Shown one piece after another: positions 63,932-64,000 of a stretch of 64,000 nucleotides of DNA. Position numbers and translations under genes: made by a program. Within the stretch, counting starts at the first letter, position 1. Each line of letters starts with the position of its first letter. This stretch comes from Lunatibacter salilacus. Its GTDB lineage: Bacteria; Bacteroidota; Bacteroidia; Cytophagales; Cyclobacteriaceae. Under the pieces are notes generated by a model. It had not been told where the DNA came from. It did no database searches and worked only from the letters and a program-made list of their open reading frames with translations. The stretch covers positions 223,139-287,138 of the forward strand of contig NZ_VOLC01000007.1 in NCBI RefSeq assembly GCF_009797935.1, read 5' to 3'.

Positions 63932-64000
63932 TTCAGGCGGCAACCGTGTTCCAAGTCTTTTTTCGGCCGGATACCTTATGGGATGTTCAGCCGGATGGAG

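Overview
The window comes from a chromosome of a Bacteroidota bacterium, most likely a marine or environmental member of the Cytophagales (Cyclobacteriaceae-like). The lineage call rests on promoters of the TTTG-N19/20-TAnnTTTG type, a large IspG with an inserted central domain, the Bacteroidota forms of RpoZ, BamD and the OstA-like protein, a type IX secretion C-terminal domain, and a complete alternative complex III (Act) plus aa3 oxidase cluster. No species is claimed.

Layout. 1-2957 (+): the 3' part of leuS with its terminator, a small membrane protein and a SlyD-type isomerase. 2958-3290: an intergenic repeat cluster. 3291-7658 (-): an orphan ABC ATPase overlapping a YjbR-like gene, a small membrane protein, ispG and an SDR oxidoreductase. 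7736-14979 (-): a very large predicted outer-membrane protein and a very large membrane histidine kinase. 15045-31652 (-): respiration. One promoter at 31681-31711 precedes actABCDEF, coxB, coxA, ctaA, ctaB, two subunit III genes and a subunit IV gene. The run closes at a terminator near 16700 and is followed by SCO1, DUF420 and a small CxxC protein. Together these cover quinol oxidation by ACIII, the aa3 oxidase, haem O/A synthesis and copper-centre assembly.

32002-32072 (+) is tRNA-Cys(GCA). 32132-39571 (-) holds an MscS channel, a large membrane-anchored protein, mdh, a lone cyclic-nucleotide-binding domain protein and tilS. 39622-48328 (+) is an envelope and housekeeping block: OstA-like protein, a small T9SS-tagged secreted protein, bamD, rpoZ, coaBC, a DUF4835 (PorD-like) protein, recN and fabI. 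48768-58153 (+) carries a DUF2807 protein, a FtsX/MacB-type permease, ThuA, an esterase, a ClbS-like protein, a carrier-protein-like protein coupled to a beta-barrel protein, a DHFR-like protein, and an ECF sigma factor with a membrane partner.

From about 58.3 kb the window becomes accessory: a PhyH dioxygenase, higBA, gene fragments, an alpha/beta hydrolase, two kinds of dispersed repeat, a solitary nucleotidyltransferase, a GNAT enzyme, and a lone membrane gene flanked by 10-bp inverted repeats that looks like a mobile cassette. The most unusual signals are this cassette-like unit, the degenerate acyl-carrier-like protein paired with a barrel protein, three families of intergenic repeats, and a terminator hairpin inside the end of the PhyH coding sequence.
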